This document shows, in pieces, positions 1 to 10,653 of a stretch of 64,000 nt of DNA. A model generated the notes under the pieces. The model worked only from the letters and a program-made list of their open reading frames with translations. It had not been told where the DNA came from and searched no databases. The stretch spans positions 2,052,001 to 2,116,000 of the forward strand of contig NZ_CP062006.1 of the NCBI RefSeq assembly GCF_017487345.1, in the 5' to 3' direction. Source of the DNA: Brevundimonas pondensis. Lineage in GTDB: Bacteria; Pseudomonadota; Alphaproteobacteria; Caulobacterales; Caulobacteraceae. The position numbers and the translations under genes were made by a program. Every line of letters begins with the position of its first letter. Within the stretch, counting starts at the first letter, position 1.

Positions 1-378
1 CATGAGACCACGGCCCACGGCCTGCACCGACTGACCCTGAACGGCCCCAATGTCGCGCTCGACCCCGCCATGGCGGTGTCGCTGGGCATGATCTTTCATG
101 AACTTGCCACCAACGCCGCCAAGTATGGCGCCCTGACGCCTGGCGATGGACGGGTTCTGGTCGACTGGTCACTGGCCGACCTGACGGACCCGCAGCTGGT
201 CATCTTCTGGCGCGAGACCGGCGGGCCGTCAGTAGCTCAGCCGGAACGCCGCGGCTTCGGCAGTCGTTTGATCGAACGCAATGTCAGGCATGATCTGGCA
301 GGCACGGTTCAGATGCATTACCGCGACGATGGTTTCACCGCCGAGATCGCCATTCCGTTGAACAAGGAAGTCGGATGA
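1..378 (+). CDS. HWE-family sensor histidine kinase, C-terminal fragment
   Basis: Only the end of this gene is present; the frame is open from base 1. The visible part is the ATPase domain: an N box reading HELATNAAKYGAL and a later glycine-rich stretch containing RRGFGSRLIER. Both are typical of HWE and HisKA_2 kinases, in which the G-box region is compressed. These kinases autophosphorylate on histidine and pass the phosphate to a receiver. Its stop overlaps the start of the next gene by four bases (ATGA), so the two are almost certainly translated together as a kinase/regulator pair. The sensor domains and the phospho-accepting histidine lie outside the window, so the stimulus is unknown. 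Confidence 0.85.
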   Translation, partial: HETTAHGLHRLTLNGPNVALDPAMAVSLGMIFHELATNAAKYGALTPGDGRVLVDWSLADLTDPQLVIFWRETGGPSVAQPERRGFGSRLIERNVRHDLAGTVQMHYRDDGFTAEIAIPLNKEVG

Positions 379-752
379 CCACAGCTTTGCAGGGCCGTCG
401 CGTGCTGGTGATCGAGGACGAATCCCTGGTCGCCATGCTGCTCGAGACGATTCTGGACGACATGGGCTGCGCCGTGGTCGGCCCGGAATCCAATATCGAC
501 GACGGCCTGATCTCGGCCACGACCGAGCCCTCGCTGGACGCCGCCCTGCTGGACGTCAACGTGGCGGGACGCGAGGTCTTTCCCGTGGCCGAGGCGCTGA
601 AGGCCCGCGGCGTGCCCTTCGTCTTTTCGACCGGCTATGGAGAAGCGGGACTGCCCGAACACTGGCGCGGCAATCCGACCATCCAGAAGCCTTTTACCGA
701 AGGCGCCATTCGCGAAGCCCTGATGCGGGCCATGAACATCAGCCTGGTTTGA
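375..752 (+). CDS. Single-domain response regulator (receiver only)
   Basis: The 125-residue protein is a stand-alone receiver. It has the acidic pair in VIEDES near residues 13-16, the phospho-acceptor Asp in LLDVN near residue 59, a Thr in FSTGYG, and the conserved Lys in QKPF near residue 109. No output domain follows. It is therefore probably a phospho-signal intermediate or partner-binding regulator for the kinase it overlaps by four bases, as in many CheY-like partners of HWE kinases. It converges with the FAD oxidoreductase downstream, overlapping its 3' end by 14 bases. Confidence 0.88.
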   Translation: MTTALQGRRVLVIEDESLVAMLLETILDDMGCAVVGPESNIDDGLISATTEPSLDAALLDVNVAGREVFPVAEALKARGVPFVFSTGYGEAGLPEHWRGNPTIQKPFTEGAIREALMRAMNISLV

Positions 753-2325
753 GATCTTTCAGCACGGCGCGCGCTGCGTTGTGGCCGGGCGCGCCGGTGA
801 CGCCGCCGCCGGGATGGGCGCCGGAACCGCACAGGTAGAGCCCCGGAACCGGCATGCGGTGATCGGCGTGGCCCAGCACCGGCCGCGCGCTGAACAGCTG
901 ATCCAGGGTCAGCCGGCCGTGGAAGATATCGCCGCCGATCAGGCCGAAGCGCCGCTCCAGATCGCGCGGCCCCAGGGCCAGCCGCCCCACAACCGAGGCC
1001 TTGAATCCCGGCGCATGGGCCTCGACCGTCTCGATCATCAGATCGGCCACCGTGTCGCGGTGCTCGTCCGCCAGATCGGGCGAGACGTGCTGGCAGAACA
1101 GGCTGGCGACGTGCCGCCCTGCCGGCGCCAGACTGTCGTCCAGGGTCGAGGGGATCAGCATCTCGACAATCGGCTTTGACGGCCAGCCGTTCAGCCGCGC
1201 CTCGGCGTGAGCGCGATCCATATAGGCGAGCGACGGTGCGATGATGATGCCCGCCGTCAGGTGGTCGCCTACCTCTGGCAGGGCTGTGAACCGGGGCAGT
1301 TCCGACAGGGCCACATTCATGCGGAAGGTGCCCGAGCCCGAGGCGTAGCGGCTCATCCGCTCGGTGAAGTCCGCCGGGACCACCGCCGGATCGACCAGCC
1401 GGTCGAACAGCAGGCGCGGATGCAGGTTAGAGACCACGGCGCGAGCGCGGACTGCGTCGCCCGCCTCGGTCACGGCGCCGACCGCCCTGCCCTTTTCGGT
1501 CAGCACTTCGGCGACCGGCGCGTCCAGCCGGATGTCGACGCCCTGTTCGACGCAGGCGGCGGCCATGGCTTGAGTAATCGCCCCCATGCCGCCGATGGCG
1601 TGGCCCCAGGCCCCCTTCTTGCCGTTTACCTCTCCAAAGACATGATGCAGCAGGACATAGGCCGAGCCGGGCGTATAGGGGCTGGCGTAGTTGCCGACGA
1701 CGCTGTCGAAGCCGAACAGGGCCTTGATCGGATCGCTCTCGAACCAGCCGTCCAGCCAGTCGCCCGCCGACTTGGCGAACAGGTCCAGCAGGTCGCGCTG
1801 CGCCGCCAGGCCCAGCCCCGACACCCGCCGCCCCAGCGACGCCGCCTTCAGCATTTCCGGCAGGGCCGTCAACCAGCCGCCCTCAACGACATTGGGCGGG
1901 GTGGTCAGGATCAGATCGCGCAGGATGGCGGCGACCGTCTCCAGCCGCGCCTCGTAGTCGGGCAGGCGTTCGGCGTCGCGGGTCGAGAACTTGGCCACCT
2001 CGGCCTGGGTCCGGCCCTCGCCGGTCAACAGGTAACGCCCGTCGTCAAAGGGCAGGAAGTTCGCCGCCCGCCGCTCGACCACCCGCAGCCCGTGGCGCGG
2101 CAGCTCCATGTCAGCGATGACGCGGGGGTTCAGCAGGCTGACGGTATAGCTGGCGGTCGAGTTGCGGAAGCCGGGATGGAATTCCTCGGTCACCGCCGCC
2201 CCGCCGGCGACGCCGCGCCGCTCCAGCACCGTCACCTTCAGACCGGCCCGCGCCAGATAGAAGGCGCAGACCAGCCCGTTATGGCCCCCGCCCAGAATGA
2301 CGACGTCCGTCTGTGATTGCGCCAT
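739..2325 (-). CDS. NAD(P)/FAD-dependent oxidoreductase, phytoene desaturase/PYROXD2-like
   Basis: The 528-residue protein opens with a Rossmann FAD-binding motif (VVILGGGHNGLVCAFYLARAG). An ERR segment follows, and a C-terminal FAD-contact region near LYLCGSGAHPGGGVTGAPGHNAA closes the protein. This architecture matches the amine oxidase/phytoene desaturase superfamily and most resembles the PYROXD2-like subgroup rather than a true carotenoid desaturase. No other carotenoid genes lie beside it, although type 2 isopentenyl diphosphate isomerase lies about 11 kb away. The substrate cannot be deduced. Its start at 2325 has a normal MAQSQTD N-terminus without a signal peptide. Confidence 0.85.
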   Translation of the reverse strand: MAQSQTDVVILGGGHNGLVCAFYLARAGLKVTVLERRGVAGGAAVTEEFHPGFRNSTASYTVSLLNPRVIADMELPRHGLRVVERRAANFLPFDDGRYLLTGEGRTQAEVAKFSTRDAERLPDYEARLETVAAILRDLILTTPPNVVEGGWLTALPEMLKAASLGRRVSGLGLAAQRDLLDLFAKSAGDWLDGWFESDPIKALFGFDSVVGNYASPYTPGSAYVLLHHVFGEVNGKKGAWGHAIGGMGAITQAMAAACVEQGVDIRLDAPVAEVLTEKGRAVGAVTEAGDAVRARAVVSNLHPRLLFDRLVDPAVVPADFTERMSRYASGSGTFRMNVALSELPRFTALPEVGDHLTAGIIIAPSLAYMDRAHAEARLNGWPSKPIVEMLIPSTLDDSLAPAGRHVASLFCQHVSPDLADEHRDTVADLMIETVEAHAPGFKASVVGRLALGPRDLERRFGLIGGDIFHGRLTLDQLFSARPVLGHADHRMPVPGLYLCGSGAHPGGGVTGAPGHNAARAVLKDLKPG

Positions 2326-2361
2326 GCCGCCCGCCCCCGATTCCAGAAGCCGACGCTAGCA

Positions 2362-5300
2362 TTACAGCCGACGCGGGGTGAACCAGCCGTTCTCTGTACG
2401 CTGCACCGACCCCGCCACGGCCAGAACCGCCAGGGTCTGTTCGATGCGATCCTCCATCCGCCGCCCCCGTCGTCCGCCGAAACGGGCCGCCAGGGCGCGC
2501 GGCCCCACGGGCACGCCCTCCTGTCTCAGGGCGTGCAGAAGCGCCGAGGCCATCGGCCCTGGCGCATCCGGCAATGACGGGAGACTGGCCGAAACATCAA
2601 ACGTCGCTTCGATCTGAACCGCGCGGCGCGGCGCCTTCACGCGCCCGGCCTGAAAGTCGGGACGCAGGAACCGCACCTCGCCGCGCGCCTCCTCGACCAC
2701 CCGGTCACGGTTGAGGGCGACCAGCCGCGCCACCGCTTCCTGCGCCGACAGGTCGGCCGGCCAGCCGTAGGCGGCCATGACCGCCGCATCGAGGCGTCGA
2801 TGCAAATGATCCAGCAGGCCGATGCAGCCCGCGTCATGCACGGTGCGCTCGCTCTCGGTCAGGGGCGCGCCTGACGCCAGCCGGGCCCGGGCGTTGTAGA
2901 GGCCGGTCATGGTCAGGAAATCATGCTGGGCCATGACCTTGGCGCGCAGCCCGTCGATCTCGTCGGCCAAGATCGCGATCTCCGCCCGGGCCCTTCCCGA
3001 AAGATCGGGAAAGGGGAAGGCGTCAAAGCAGGCGCCCTTCACATAAACGGCGTCGCCGTCATAGACGCCAATCCGCGCCGAGTTGGCGACGAACCATTGC
3101 TGGTGCAGTCGCGACGACAGAACGCCCAGCACGGCGGCGTCGTCGCTGGCGATCACCACCAGCTTGTTGTCCGGCAGGATGTCCGCGTCCAGAAACCGGA
3201 ACCAACGGTGCTTGGCCGTCTCAACCGTGGCGATATAGCGCCCCAGCCCCTCAATCGCAGGTCGCAACTCGCGTCGCGGCTCGCCGAAGATCCACCAGTT
3301 GTCGCGATAGGAGGTCCGGTTGTTATGGTCTCGCTCGGGCTTCACCGTCTCGAGAACGTGCTGAAAGATCGCGGGGTGACGTCGCCGCACCTCTGACTCT
3401 TCCCAACCGAACAGGTCGATGACGTTCACCCCGCGCGGTCGGTCCGCCAGATCACGTCCGTTGCGATAGGCGCGGATCGGCGAGGCCGCTTCCGGCTCCG
3501 ACGCAGACAGCAGCGCAGCCGCACGGTCCGGCGCGACCATGAAGCCCGCGCCCATCAGTTGCACGCCGCGCATGGCCAGGACGGCATTGGCCTTCAGCGG
3601 CGCCGCGTCGGATACCGGCGCGCTGACCGAAAGGTCGGCGGAGATCGCCCCCCTTTCCTCGCTGAACACGATCTCGGGCGCGTCGGTATGCAGGCCCGCC
3701 TCGGACACGACCGTCAGCAGCCTTCCATGCCCGTCCGGCTCGCCGCGCTCGGCCACGGTCATGGCGATGCGGACAGCGGCCCGGTCCCCGCCCTTGATCC
3801 ACGGATGGTCGGGGATGGCCAGGACCAGCCGCATCGACGGCTCGCTCTTCAGGTGGTGCTCCAGCACCCGCCGGGAAAAGGTCTGGGTGATCGAGTTGGT
3901 GGTGATGAAGCCGAAGCGGCGCAGGCTGGATCCCTTGGCCGTCAGGATGTCCGCAGCCCGATCCCACCAGGCCGTCACCAGATCGGCCGAGCGGAACCGC
4001 CCTTGCCGCACCTGCCACAGGGCGTCGACATAGCCGTCGCCCAGCTCACGCCTCAGGTCCTTGCCGCCGATAAAGGGCGGATTGCCGATGATGAAGTGAA
4101 CGTCGGGCCAGGGCGTCGGACGCGGGTCGATCAGCCGGACCACCTCGCGATCCTCGGCCACAGGAAACAGATCAGGTGCGTCGCCCGCCTTGCGCCCCGT
4201 TCGAGAGCTGGGACGTGCGCGCGTGATCGGACGTCCCACGGCGTCGCGCACCAGTTCTTCCCGCGACCAGGACAGGAGGGCGTCCGTCTGCCGGATCTTC
4301 TCGAAATTGCGCAGGATCGGCTCGGATGGCTTGGCGTCGCCATAGACCCGGAAATGCCACTGCAGATAGCCGATCCACATGACCATCTCGGCGATCCAGG
4401 CGGCGTAGGCGTTCTTTTCCAGCCCCCAGAACTGTTCCGGGCTGACGGTGTGGCCGTCCAGGGCCAGCGACCCTTGCGCCTCGCCCATTTCCGCCAGAAC
4501 GGCCAGGACCTCGCCTTCCAGCTCCTTCATCATGCCCATGGCGACATAGAGGAAGTTGCCCGTGCCGCAGGCCGGGTCCAGCACGCGGATGTGGCACAGG
4601 TCATGATGGAACTGACGCACCATCTGCCGCGCGCCCCGGTGGTCGCCCGCCATGAACAGGCCGATGGCGCTGGCCTCGGCGGCCTCCCAGTCAGCGCGCA
4701 GGGGCTCCATCAGAGTCGGCTCGACCAGGCGTTCGACATAGGCGCGTGGCGTATAGTGGGCGCCCAGCTCGCCCCGCTCGGTCGGGTCCAGCGCCTGTTC
4801 CAGCAGGGCGCCGAAGATGGCGGGTTCGACCGAGGCCCAATCCCGCCGCGCCGCCGCAATCAGGGCCTCCAGTTCGTCCTCGGTGATCGGCAGGGCCGCG
4901 ACATGACGGAACAGGCCGCCGTTGAAACGGCGCAGGGTCTGACGAATGGCCGAACAGTGCCCGCCCTGATCCATGCGCCGAAAGAAGTCGCCTGCGCCCA
5001 GATGAAACTGGTCCGCCTGACCGCGATAGCTTTCCAAAAAGCGCCGGAAGCCCTTGTCTTCGATCAGGCCGACGCTGTCGGCGAACATGGCGAAGATGCA
5101 CTGCATGACGAACAGGGCCGTCTGATTGGCCCGCGCCGCCCTCGTCACCGGATCAGGCCGACCGTCCACGCCGATCGCAAGCCGACCGCCGATGGAGCGG
5201 ACCAGCCAGGCCAGCCGCGCGGCGATGTCGGTCGTCACCTCGGCCACGCGCGCGGCGGGGTCCAGGCTCATCGGGTCGGACCAGACACGCCTCAGCCGAT

Positions 5301-5853
5301 CGCGCACGGCCTCGTCGCGCAGATCCGCCATCTCGATGCGATAGCGGGCGCGGTCAGGAAACGGGACGTAGGCCTTGCCCTGCCGGCCGAAGTCGGACCA
5401 CAGTTCGATGGCCCGGCCCACATCGACGACGACGATGAAGGGCGGCCACTCGTCCAGAGCCTTGGCGTAGTTCTCGGCCTGACGCTTGGCGTTACGCATC
5501 AGGGTTTCCAGCGCGTTTGGCGGTCCGGGCGCGACCTTGCGCCCGCGCCCGCCGAACAGAGCCAGTTGCGGCTGCGGGTCCAGCGCCCCGCCCGCCCCGC
5601 GCTTGCCCGACTGCTTGGCCTCCAGCACGAAGGCGCCGCGCCGATAGCAGTCGATGTAGCCGGGGTGACTGCCCCCGTCCTCGTGCAAGAACTTCACCGG
5701 GCGCTCGAAGCAGTAGTCCAGATCGCCGGTTCGCTCGTCGTCAGGCGCTGCGACGCCGATCAGGCGGCACAGCTGGGCGACAAAGGTCTGATAGTGGGCG
5801 CGCTCGCTGATCGGCGCCTCGGACCAGCGGCGAATGAAGTCGTCTGCATCCAT
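2362..5853 (-). CDS. MmeI-like single-chain restriction-modification enzyme (type IIL/IIG) or large DNA methyltransferase
   Basis: The 1163-residue protein joins several recognisable parts. Residues 68-80 fit the nuclease pattern D-X9-E-A-K (Asp68, Glu78, Lys80), which is the spacing described for MmeI. A helical linker follows. The gamma-class N6-adenine methyltransferase core has GAHYTP near 374-379, motif I DPACGTG at 426-432 and motif IV NPPF at 591-594. The region after about 700 would hold target recognition, and the C-terminus looks like a small winged-helix domain. Such enzymes methylate one strand and cut at a distance using one polypeptide. No separate R, M or S gene is adjacent. 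It could instead be a methyltransferase with an inactive nuclease domain. Confidence 0.82.
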   Translation of the reverse strand: MDADDFIRRWSEAPISERAHYQTFVAQLCRLIGVAAPDDERTGDLDYCFERPVKFLHEDGGSHPGYIDCYRRGAFVLEAKQSGKRGAGGALDPQPQLALFGGRGRKVAPGPPNALETLMRNAKRQAENYAKALDEWPPFIVVVDVGRAIELWSDFGRQGKAYVPFPDRARYRIEMADLRDEAVRDRLRRVWSDPMSLDPAARVAEVTTDIAARLAWLVRSIGGRLAIGVDGRPDPVTRAARANQTALFVMQCIFAMFADSVGLIEDKGFRRFLESYRGQADQFHLGAGDFFRRMDQGGHCSAIRQTLRRFNGGLFRHVAALPITEDELEALIAAARRDWASVEPAIFGALLEQALDPTERGELGAHYTPRAYVERLVEPTLMEPLRADWEAAEASAIGLFMAGDHRGARQMVRQFHHDLCHIRVLDPACGTGNFLYVAMGMMKELEGEVLAVLAEMGEAQGSLALDGHTVSPEQFWGLEKNAYAAWIAEMVMWIGYLQWHFRVYGDAKPSEPILRNFEKIRQTDALLSWSREELVRDAVGRPITRARPSSRTGRKAGDAPDLFPVAEDREVVRLIDPRPTPWPDVHFIIGNPPFIGGKDLRRELGDGYVDALWQVRQGRFRSADLVTAWWDRAADILTAKGSSLRRFGFITTNSITQTFSRRVLEHHLKSEPSMRLVLAIPDHPWIKGGDRAAVRIAMTVAERGEPDGHGRLLTVVSEAGLHTDAPEIVFSEERGAISADLSVSAPVSDAAPLKANAVLAMRGVQLMGAGFMVAPDRAAALLSASEPEAASPIRAYRNGRDLADRPRGVNVIDLFGWEESEVRRRHPAIFQHVLETVKPERDHNNRTSYRDNWWIFGEPRRELRPAIEGLGRYIATVETAKHRWFRFLDADILPDNKLVVIASDDAAVLGVLSSRLHQQWFVANSARIGVYDGDAVYVKGACFDAFPFPDLSGRARAEIAILADEIDGLRAKVMAQHDFLTMTGLYNARARLASGAPLTESERTVHDAGCIGLLDHLHRRLDAAVMAAYGWPADLSAQEAVARLVALNRDRVVEEARGEVRFLRPDFQAGRVKAPRRAVQIEATFDVSASLPSLPDAPGPMASALLHALRQEGVPVGPRALAARFGGRRGRRMEDRIEQTLAVLAVAGSVQRTENGWFTPRRL

Positions 5854-5910
5854 GGATTGTCGGCCTCCCCGCCAACAACCCTAGATTAGTATAACGGAGA
5901 AATACAACCT

Positions 5911-7125
5911 TTAGGAGATTTCACCGCCGAGGTAGCGTCGATGCAGCAGGGGCGCGCCCAGCCAGTAGCAGAGCTCGGCGGGGCGGCTGATGTCCCAGAT
6001 GGCGAGGTCGGCGGTCTTGCCGGGCTCGATGGTTCCCGCCTCGTCCTGCAAGCCCAGGGCGCGGGCGGCGTGGCGGGTGGCGCCGGCGATGGCTTCTTCC
6101 GGGGTCAGACGGAACTGGACGCAGGCGAGGTTCAGCGCCGCCGTCATCGAGGCGACGGGCGAGGTGCCGGGGTTGCAGTCGGTCGCCACCGCCATGCGAA
6201 CGCCGTGCTGACGCAGCAGGGCGACGGGCGGCGCCTGGGTCTCGCGCAGCATCAGGAAGGCGCCGGGCAGCAGGACCGCGACCACCCCCGCCTCGGCCAT
6301 GGCCTGCACGCCCGGCTCGGTCGTATGTTCGATGTGGTCGGCGGATAGGGCGTGATAGCGGGCGGCCAGGGCCGCGCCACCGCCATCCGACAACTGGTCG
6401 GCGTGCAGCTTGACCGGCAGGCCCAGAGCCTCGGCCTTGTCGAACAGGCGGCTGACCTCATCGGTGCTGAAGGCGATGGGCTCGCAATAGGCGTCTACCG
6501 CGTCCACCAGACCCTCGGCATGGGCGGCGGGCAGGATTTCATCCACAGCCTTGTCCACATAGGCGGCGCGGTCGGCCTTATGCTCCGGCGGGACGGCGTG
6601 AAGGCCCAGGTAGGAGGTGCGGACCCGCACCCCGGCGTCCTTCCCGATGCGGCGGGCGACGCGGAGCATCTTCAGTTCGCTGTCGTGGTCCAGACCATAG
6701 CCGGACTTGATCTCGATGGTGGTGACGCCCGTGGCCTTGAGCCCCTCCAGGCGCTTGCAGGCCGAGGCGTAGAGGTCGTCCTCGCTGGCCTCGCGCGTCG
6801 CCTTGACCGAGGAGACGATACCGCCCCCGGCGCGGGCGATCTCTTCATAGGTCGCGCCCTCCAGCCGCCGCTCGAACTCGCCCGAGCGGTCGCCGCCGAA
6901 GACCAGATGGGTGTGGCAGTCGATCAGGCCGGGCGTGACCCAGCGGCCGTCCAGGCTGTCAGTTTCCACAGCCTTATGCACAGGCAGGTCTGCGCGCGGC
7001 CCGACCCAGGCGATACGCCCGTCCTGGATCAGGATGGCGGCGTCCTCGATCGCGCCATAGGGGGCGCCGCCCTCGGTCATGGTAGCGACGTGGCAGTCGG
7101 CGATGAGGCGGTCAGCGAGGATCAT
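5911..7125 (-). CDS. hutI: Imidazolonepropionase
   Basis: This 404-residue amidohydrolase opens the imidazolone ring to formimino-glutamate, the third step of histidine degradation. The metal-binding [10 protein letters not shown] is at residues 69-78. Later conserved segments include HADQLSD, DHIEHT and ATDCNPGTS, which carry the remaining metal and substrate ligands. Length and motif order are standard for HutI. It is the last gene of the leftward hutC-hutG-hutI unit and is separated from hutG by about 150 bases holding an inverted-repeat element. The start at 7125 gives the expected short N-terminal beta segment. Confidence 0.95.
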   Translation of the reverse strand: MILADRLIADCHVATMTEGGAPYGAIEDAAILIQDGRIAWVGPRADLPVHKAVETDSLDGRWVTPGLIDCHTHLVFGGDRSGEFERRLEGATYEEIARAGGGIVSSVKATREASEDDLYASACKRLEGLKATGVTTIEIKSGYGLDHDSELKMLRVARRIGKDAGVRVRTSYLGLHAVPPEHKADRAAYVDKAVDEILPAAHAEGLVDAVDAYCEPIAFSTDEVSRLFDKAEALGLPVKLHADQLSDGGGAALAARYHALSADHIEHTTEPGVQAMAEAGVVAVLLPGAFLMLRETQAPPVALLRQHGVRMAVATDCNPGTSPVASMTAALNLACVQFRLTPEEAIAGATRHAARALGLQDEAGTIEPGKTADLAIWDISRPAELCYWLGAPLLHRRYLGGEIS

Positions 7126-7133
7126 CAGTTTTC

Positions 7134-7271
7134 TCCGCTCATCCCCGCGGAGGCGGGGACCCAGTGCTTTGGCTGGCAGGCGCGGCTGTTGAGACCGTGC
7201 GTTCGACTATCCTGAAACCTTGGCGTCTCGCTGGACAGAACTGGGTCCCCGCCTCCGCGGGGATGAGCGGA
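7134..7271. repeat. REP/MITE-like inverted-repeat element between hutI and hutG
   Basis: Two 32-base arms, 7134-7165 and 7240-7271, are exact reverse complements and enclose about 74 bases. Each arm also contains its own small hairpin (CCCCGC, loop GGAG, GCGGGG). This paired, oppositely oriented layout is that of REP doublets or small non-autonomous elements. No open reading frame runs through it. It fills nearly the whole gap between hutG and hutI. The transcript should fold into a long stem that could lower read-through into hutI or stabilise the upstream message. No second copy of the arms was noticed elsewhere in the window. Confidence 0.85.
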
Positions 7272-7279
7272 AGTGAAGG

Positions 7280-8191
7280 TCATCGCGCGGCTACTCCGCT
7301 CAGGATTTCGCAGAACCAGCGCCCGGCGGTCAGGGAGCCGAGGTCCCCGACTTCCAGCGAGGGGTCGTATTCGGTCAGATCGACGGCGCGGACCTTGGGA
7401 TGGGCGCCGATGGCGCGGGCGGCGTCGAAGAAGTCGTGGACCGACACTCCGCCAGGTCGCGCGCCGGGGCTGGCGGGCCACTGGCTGCGGTCGATGACGT
7501 CGATGTCGAAGTCGACATAGATGACCTCGCACAGGGACGACAGGCGCTCGAGCTCCTCGACCACCACGGTCGCCAGACCGCGCTGGCGGCACTCGCGGGC
7601 GGTGCGGACGCTGATGCCGGCGGCCTCGGCCTTTTCATGGGCGCGGCGGGTGTTGGCGAAGGGGGCGAGGCCCACCTGGCTGATGCGATGGCCGTCGAGC
7701 CCATCGTCCAGCAGGGCCTGAATCGGATTGCCGTTGGTCAGGCCCTGATCCGTGTCGCGCAGGTCGAAATGGGCGTCCAGCGTCAGTACGCCGACGCTCG
7801 AAAGCCCCTTGGCCAGCCCCAGCGCATGAACGCCGGGCCGGGTGATGGCGTTGTTGCCGCCGACGAGGATGGTCAGGGCGCGATGAGCCTGAGCCGCCAC
7901 CGCGTCGCGCACGGGCTCAAAAGCGTCGAACGGCGACACGGCCTTCAGCGCCACGTCGCCAGCGTCATGGACCTTGATGTCCAGTTCCAGCCCCGTCTCG
8001 ACGTCATAGGTGGACAGGCGCGGCAGGACGGCGCGCAGGGCTTTCGGCCCCAGGTCGCAGCGGCCCGGCGTCAGCGACCGCTCGTTCAGCGGCGCGCCGA
8101 TCAGGGCGACGGATGCGTCCGGATGGTTCCCCACCAGATCGCCGACAGAGCGCCAGCCGAGGGCTTCAGACGGTTGGCTCATCGGGGTCAT
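7280..8191 (-). CDS. hutG: Formimidoylglutamase (arginase/ureohydrolase fold)
   Basis: The 303-residue ureohydrolase-fold protein would cleave N-formimino-glutamate to glutamate and formamide, ending the four-step histidine pathway. Manganese-binding motifs are DAHFD at 139-143 and DFDID at 227-231, with a C-terminal TEYDP. The first motif, normally GGDHS in arginases, reads GGNNA at 111-115, so the usual histidine ligand is asparagine. The start overlaps the hutC stop by four bases (ATGA), indicating coupled translation. The assignment rests on fold plus position between hutC and hutI; no hutF-type deiminase is present to suggest the five-step route. Confidence 0.88.
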   Translation of the reverse strand: MTPMSQPSEALGWRSVGDLVGNHPDASVALIGAPLNERSLTPGRCDLGPKALRAVLPRLSTYDVETGLELDIKVHDAGDVALKAVSPFDAFEPVRDAVAAQAHRALTILVGGNNAITRPGVHALGLAKGLSSVGVLTLDAHFDLRDTDQGLTNGNPIQALLDDGLDGHRISQVGLAPFANTRRAHEKAEAAGISVRTARECRQRGLATVVVEELERLSSLCEVIYVDFDIDVIDRSQWPASPGARPGGVSVHDFFDAARAIGAHPKVRAVDLTEYDPSLEVGDLGSLTAGRWFCEILSGVAAR

Positions 8192-8886
8192 CCTTTGGTC
8201 GGAGAGAAGCGGGCGACCAGATCATAGGCCGCGCCGGGGAAAATCTGTGAGGCCCAGGTCACGCCCTGACCATCGCGCCAGGTGCGGCGCTCCAGCCGCA
8301 GGCAGGGCGCGCCGTCGGCCAGACCCAGACCCGCCGCCGTCTCGCGGTCGGCGCCGACGGCCGAGATGCGATGCTCGGCCTCGGTCCAGGGCATGTGGGC
8401 CAGCAGCCAGCCGCCCGGCGGCTGGGCGGCGAAGTCGGCGGCCTCGGCCTCGGGCGCGGCGCTCAGCGAGATCAGGCGGCGCTCGAAGACGAAGGGCAGG
8501 TCGTCGGCCAGATGCAGGGTCTCGAGCTCGATCACCCGCTCGCCCAGACCCTCGTCGGGTCGCGCCGGACGGACGATCCGGCCCAGCAGGCGGTGAGAAT
8601 AAACCAGCCCCCTGCCCTCGACCTCGGACTGGATGTCGGGAATGGCGACCAGGGCGGACGAATGCACCGGCGGATGGGCCACAACCGTCCCGGCCCGTCT
8701 GCGGCGCACCACCAGCGCTCGCGCCGACAGGTCGGTCATGGCGCGCGACACCGTCATGCGGGCGCAGCCGTATTCGGCCGTCAGCTCGGCCTCGGTCGGG
8801 ATGCGGAAGCCCGGCCGCCACTCGCCCGAGGCGATGCGGCGCTCAATGTCGCCCGCGATGCGGCGATGAAGCGGCTCCTGATCCAT
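8188..8886 (-). CDS. hutC: Histidine utilization repressor HutC, GntR family
   Basis: This 232-residue regulator has an N-terminal winged helix (residues about 1-75, starting LHRRIAGDIERRIASGEW and containing the AEYGCARMTVSRAMTDL recognition region). A C-terminal UTRA ligand-binding domain follows. HutC proteins repress hut genes and are released by urocanate. The start chosen is the ATG at 8886. The reading frame extends further upstream to 8952, but that would run through the divergent promoter and operator region. The gene is first in hutC-hutG-hutI, so it probably represses itself and the divergent hutUH unit through the palindrome at 8915-8926. Confidence 0.9.
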   Translation of the reverse strand: MDQEPLHRRIAGDIERRIASGEWRPGFRIPTEAELTAEYGCARMTVSRAMTDLSARALVVRRRRAGTVVAHPPVHSSALVAIPDIQSEVEGRGLVYSHRLLGRIVRPARPDEGLGERVIELETLHLADDLPFVFERRLISLSAAPEAEAADFAAQPPGGWLLAHMPWTEAEHRISAVGADRETAAGLGLADGAPCLRLERRTWRDGQGVTWASQIFPGAAYDLVARFSPTKG

Positions 8887-8914
8887 GATGTGAAACTGCC
8901 CCTTGCACGCATTA

Positions 8915-8926
8915 ATGTCTAGACAT
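8915..8926. promoter_or_regulatory. Candidate HutC operator
   Basis: A perfect 12-base palindrome, ATGTCTAGACAT, sits in the roughly 95-base gap between the divergent hutC and hutU starts, in a locally AT-richer stretch. GntR/HutC-type regulators bind short AT-rich palindromes, and this is the only strong dyad in the gap. A single site here could control both transcription units. Binding is inferred, not shown. Confidence 0.5.
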
Positions 8927-8981
8927 AACACTGCCCCCATACGACGGCCCAAGTCGCATCCTGGGCCGCATGGAGGAATCG

Positions 8982-10649
<1,668 letters not shown>

Positions 10650-10653
10650 GCTT

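Noticed and set aside
2317..5889. Long plus-strand open frame of 776 residues opposite the restriction-modification gene
   Set aside because: It is the G/C-driven shadow of the minus-strand gene, lacks any recognisable motif, and its codons mirror the real frame.
7134..7271. CRISPR-like repeat pair
   Set aside because: Only two arms in inverted orientation, no direct repeats or spacers, and no cas genes.
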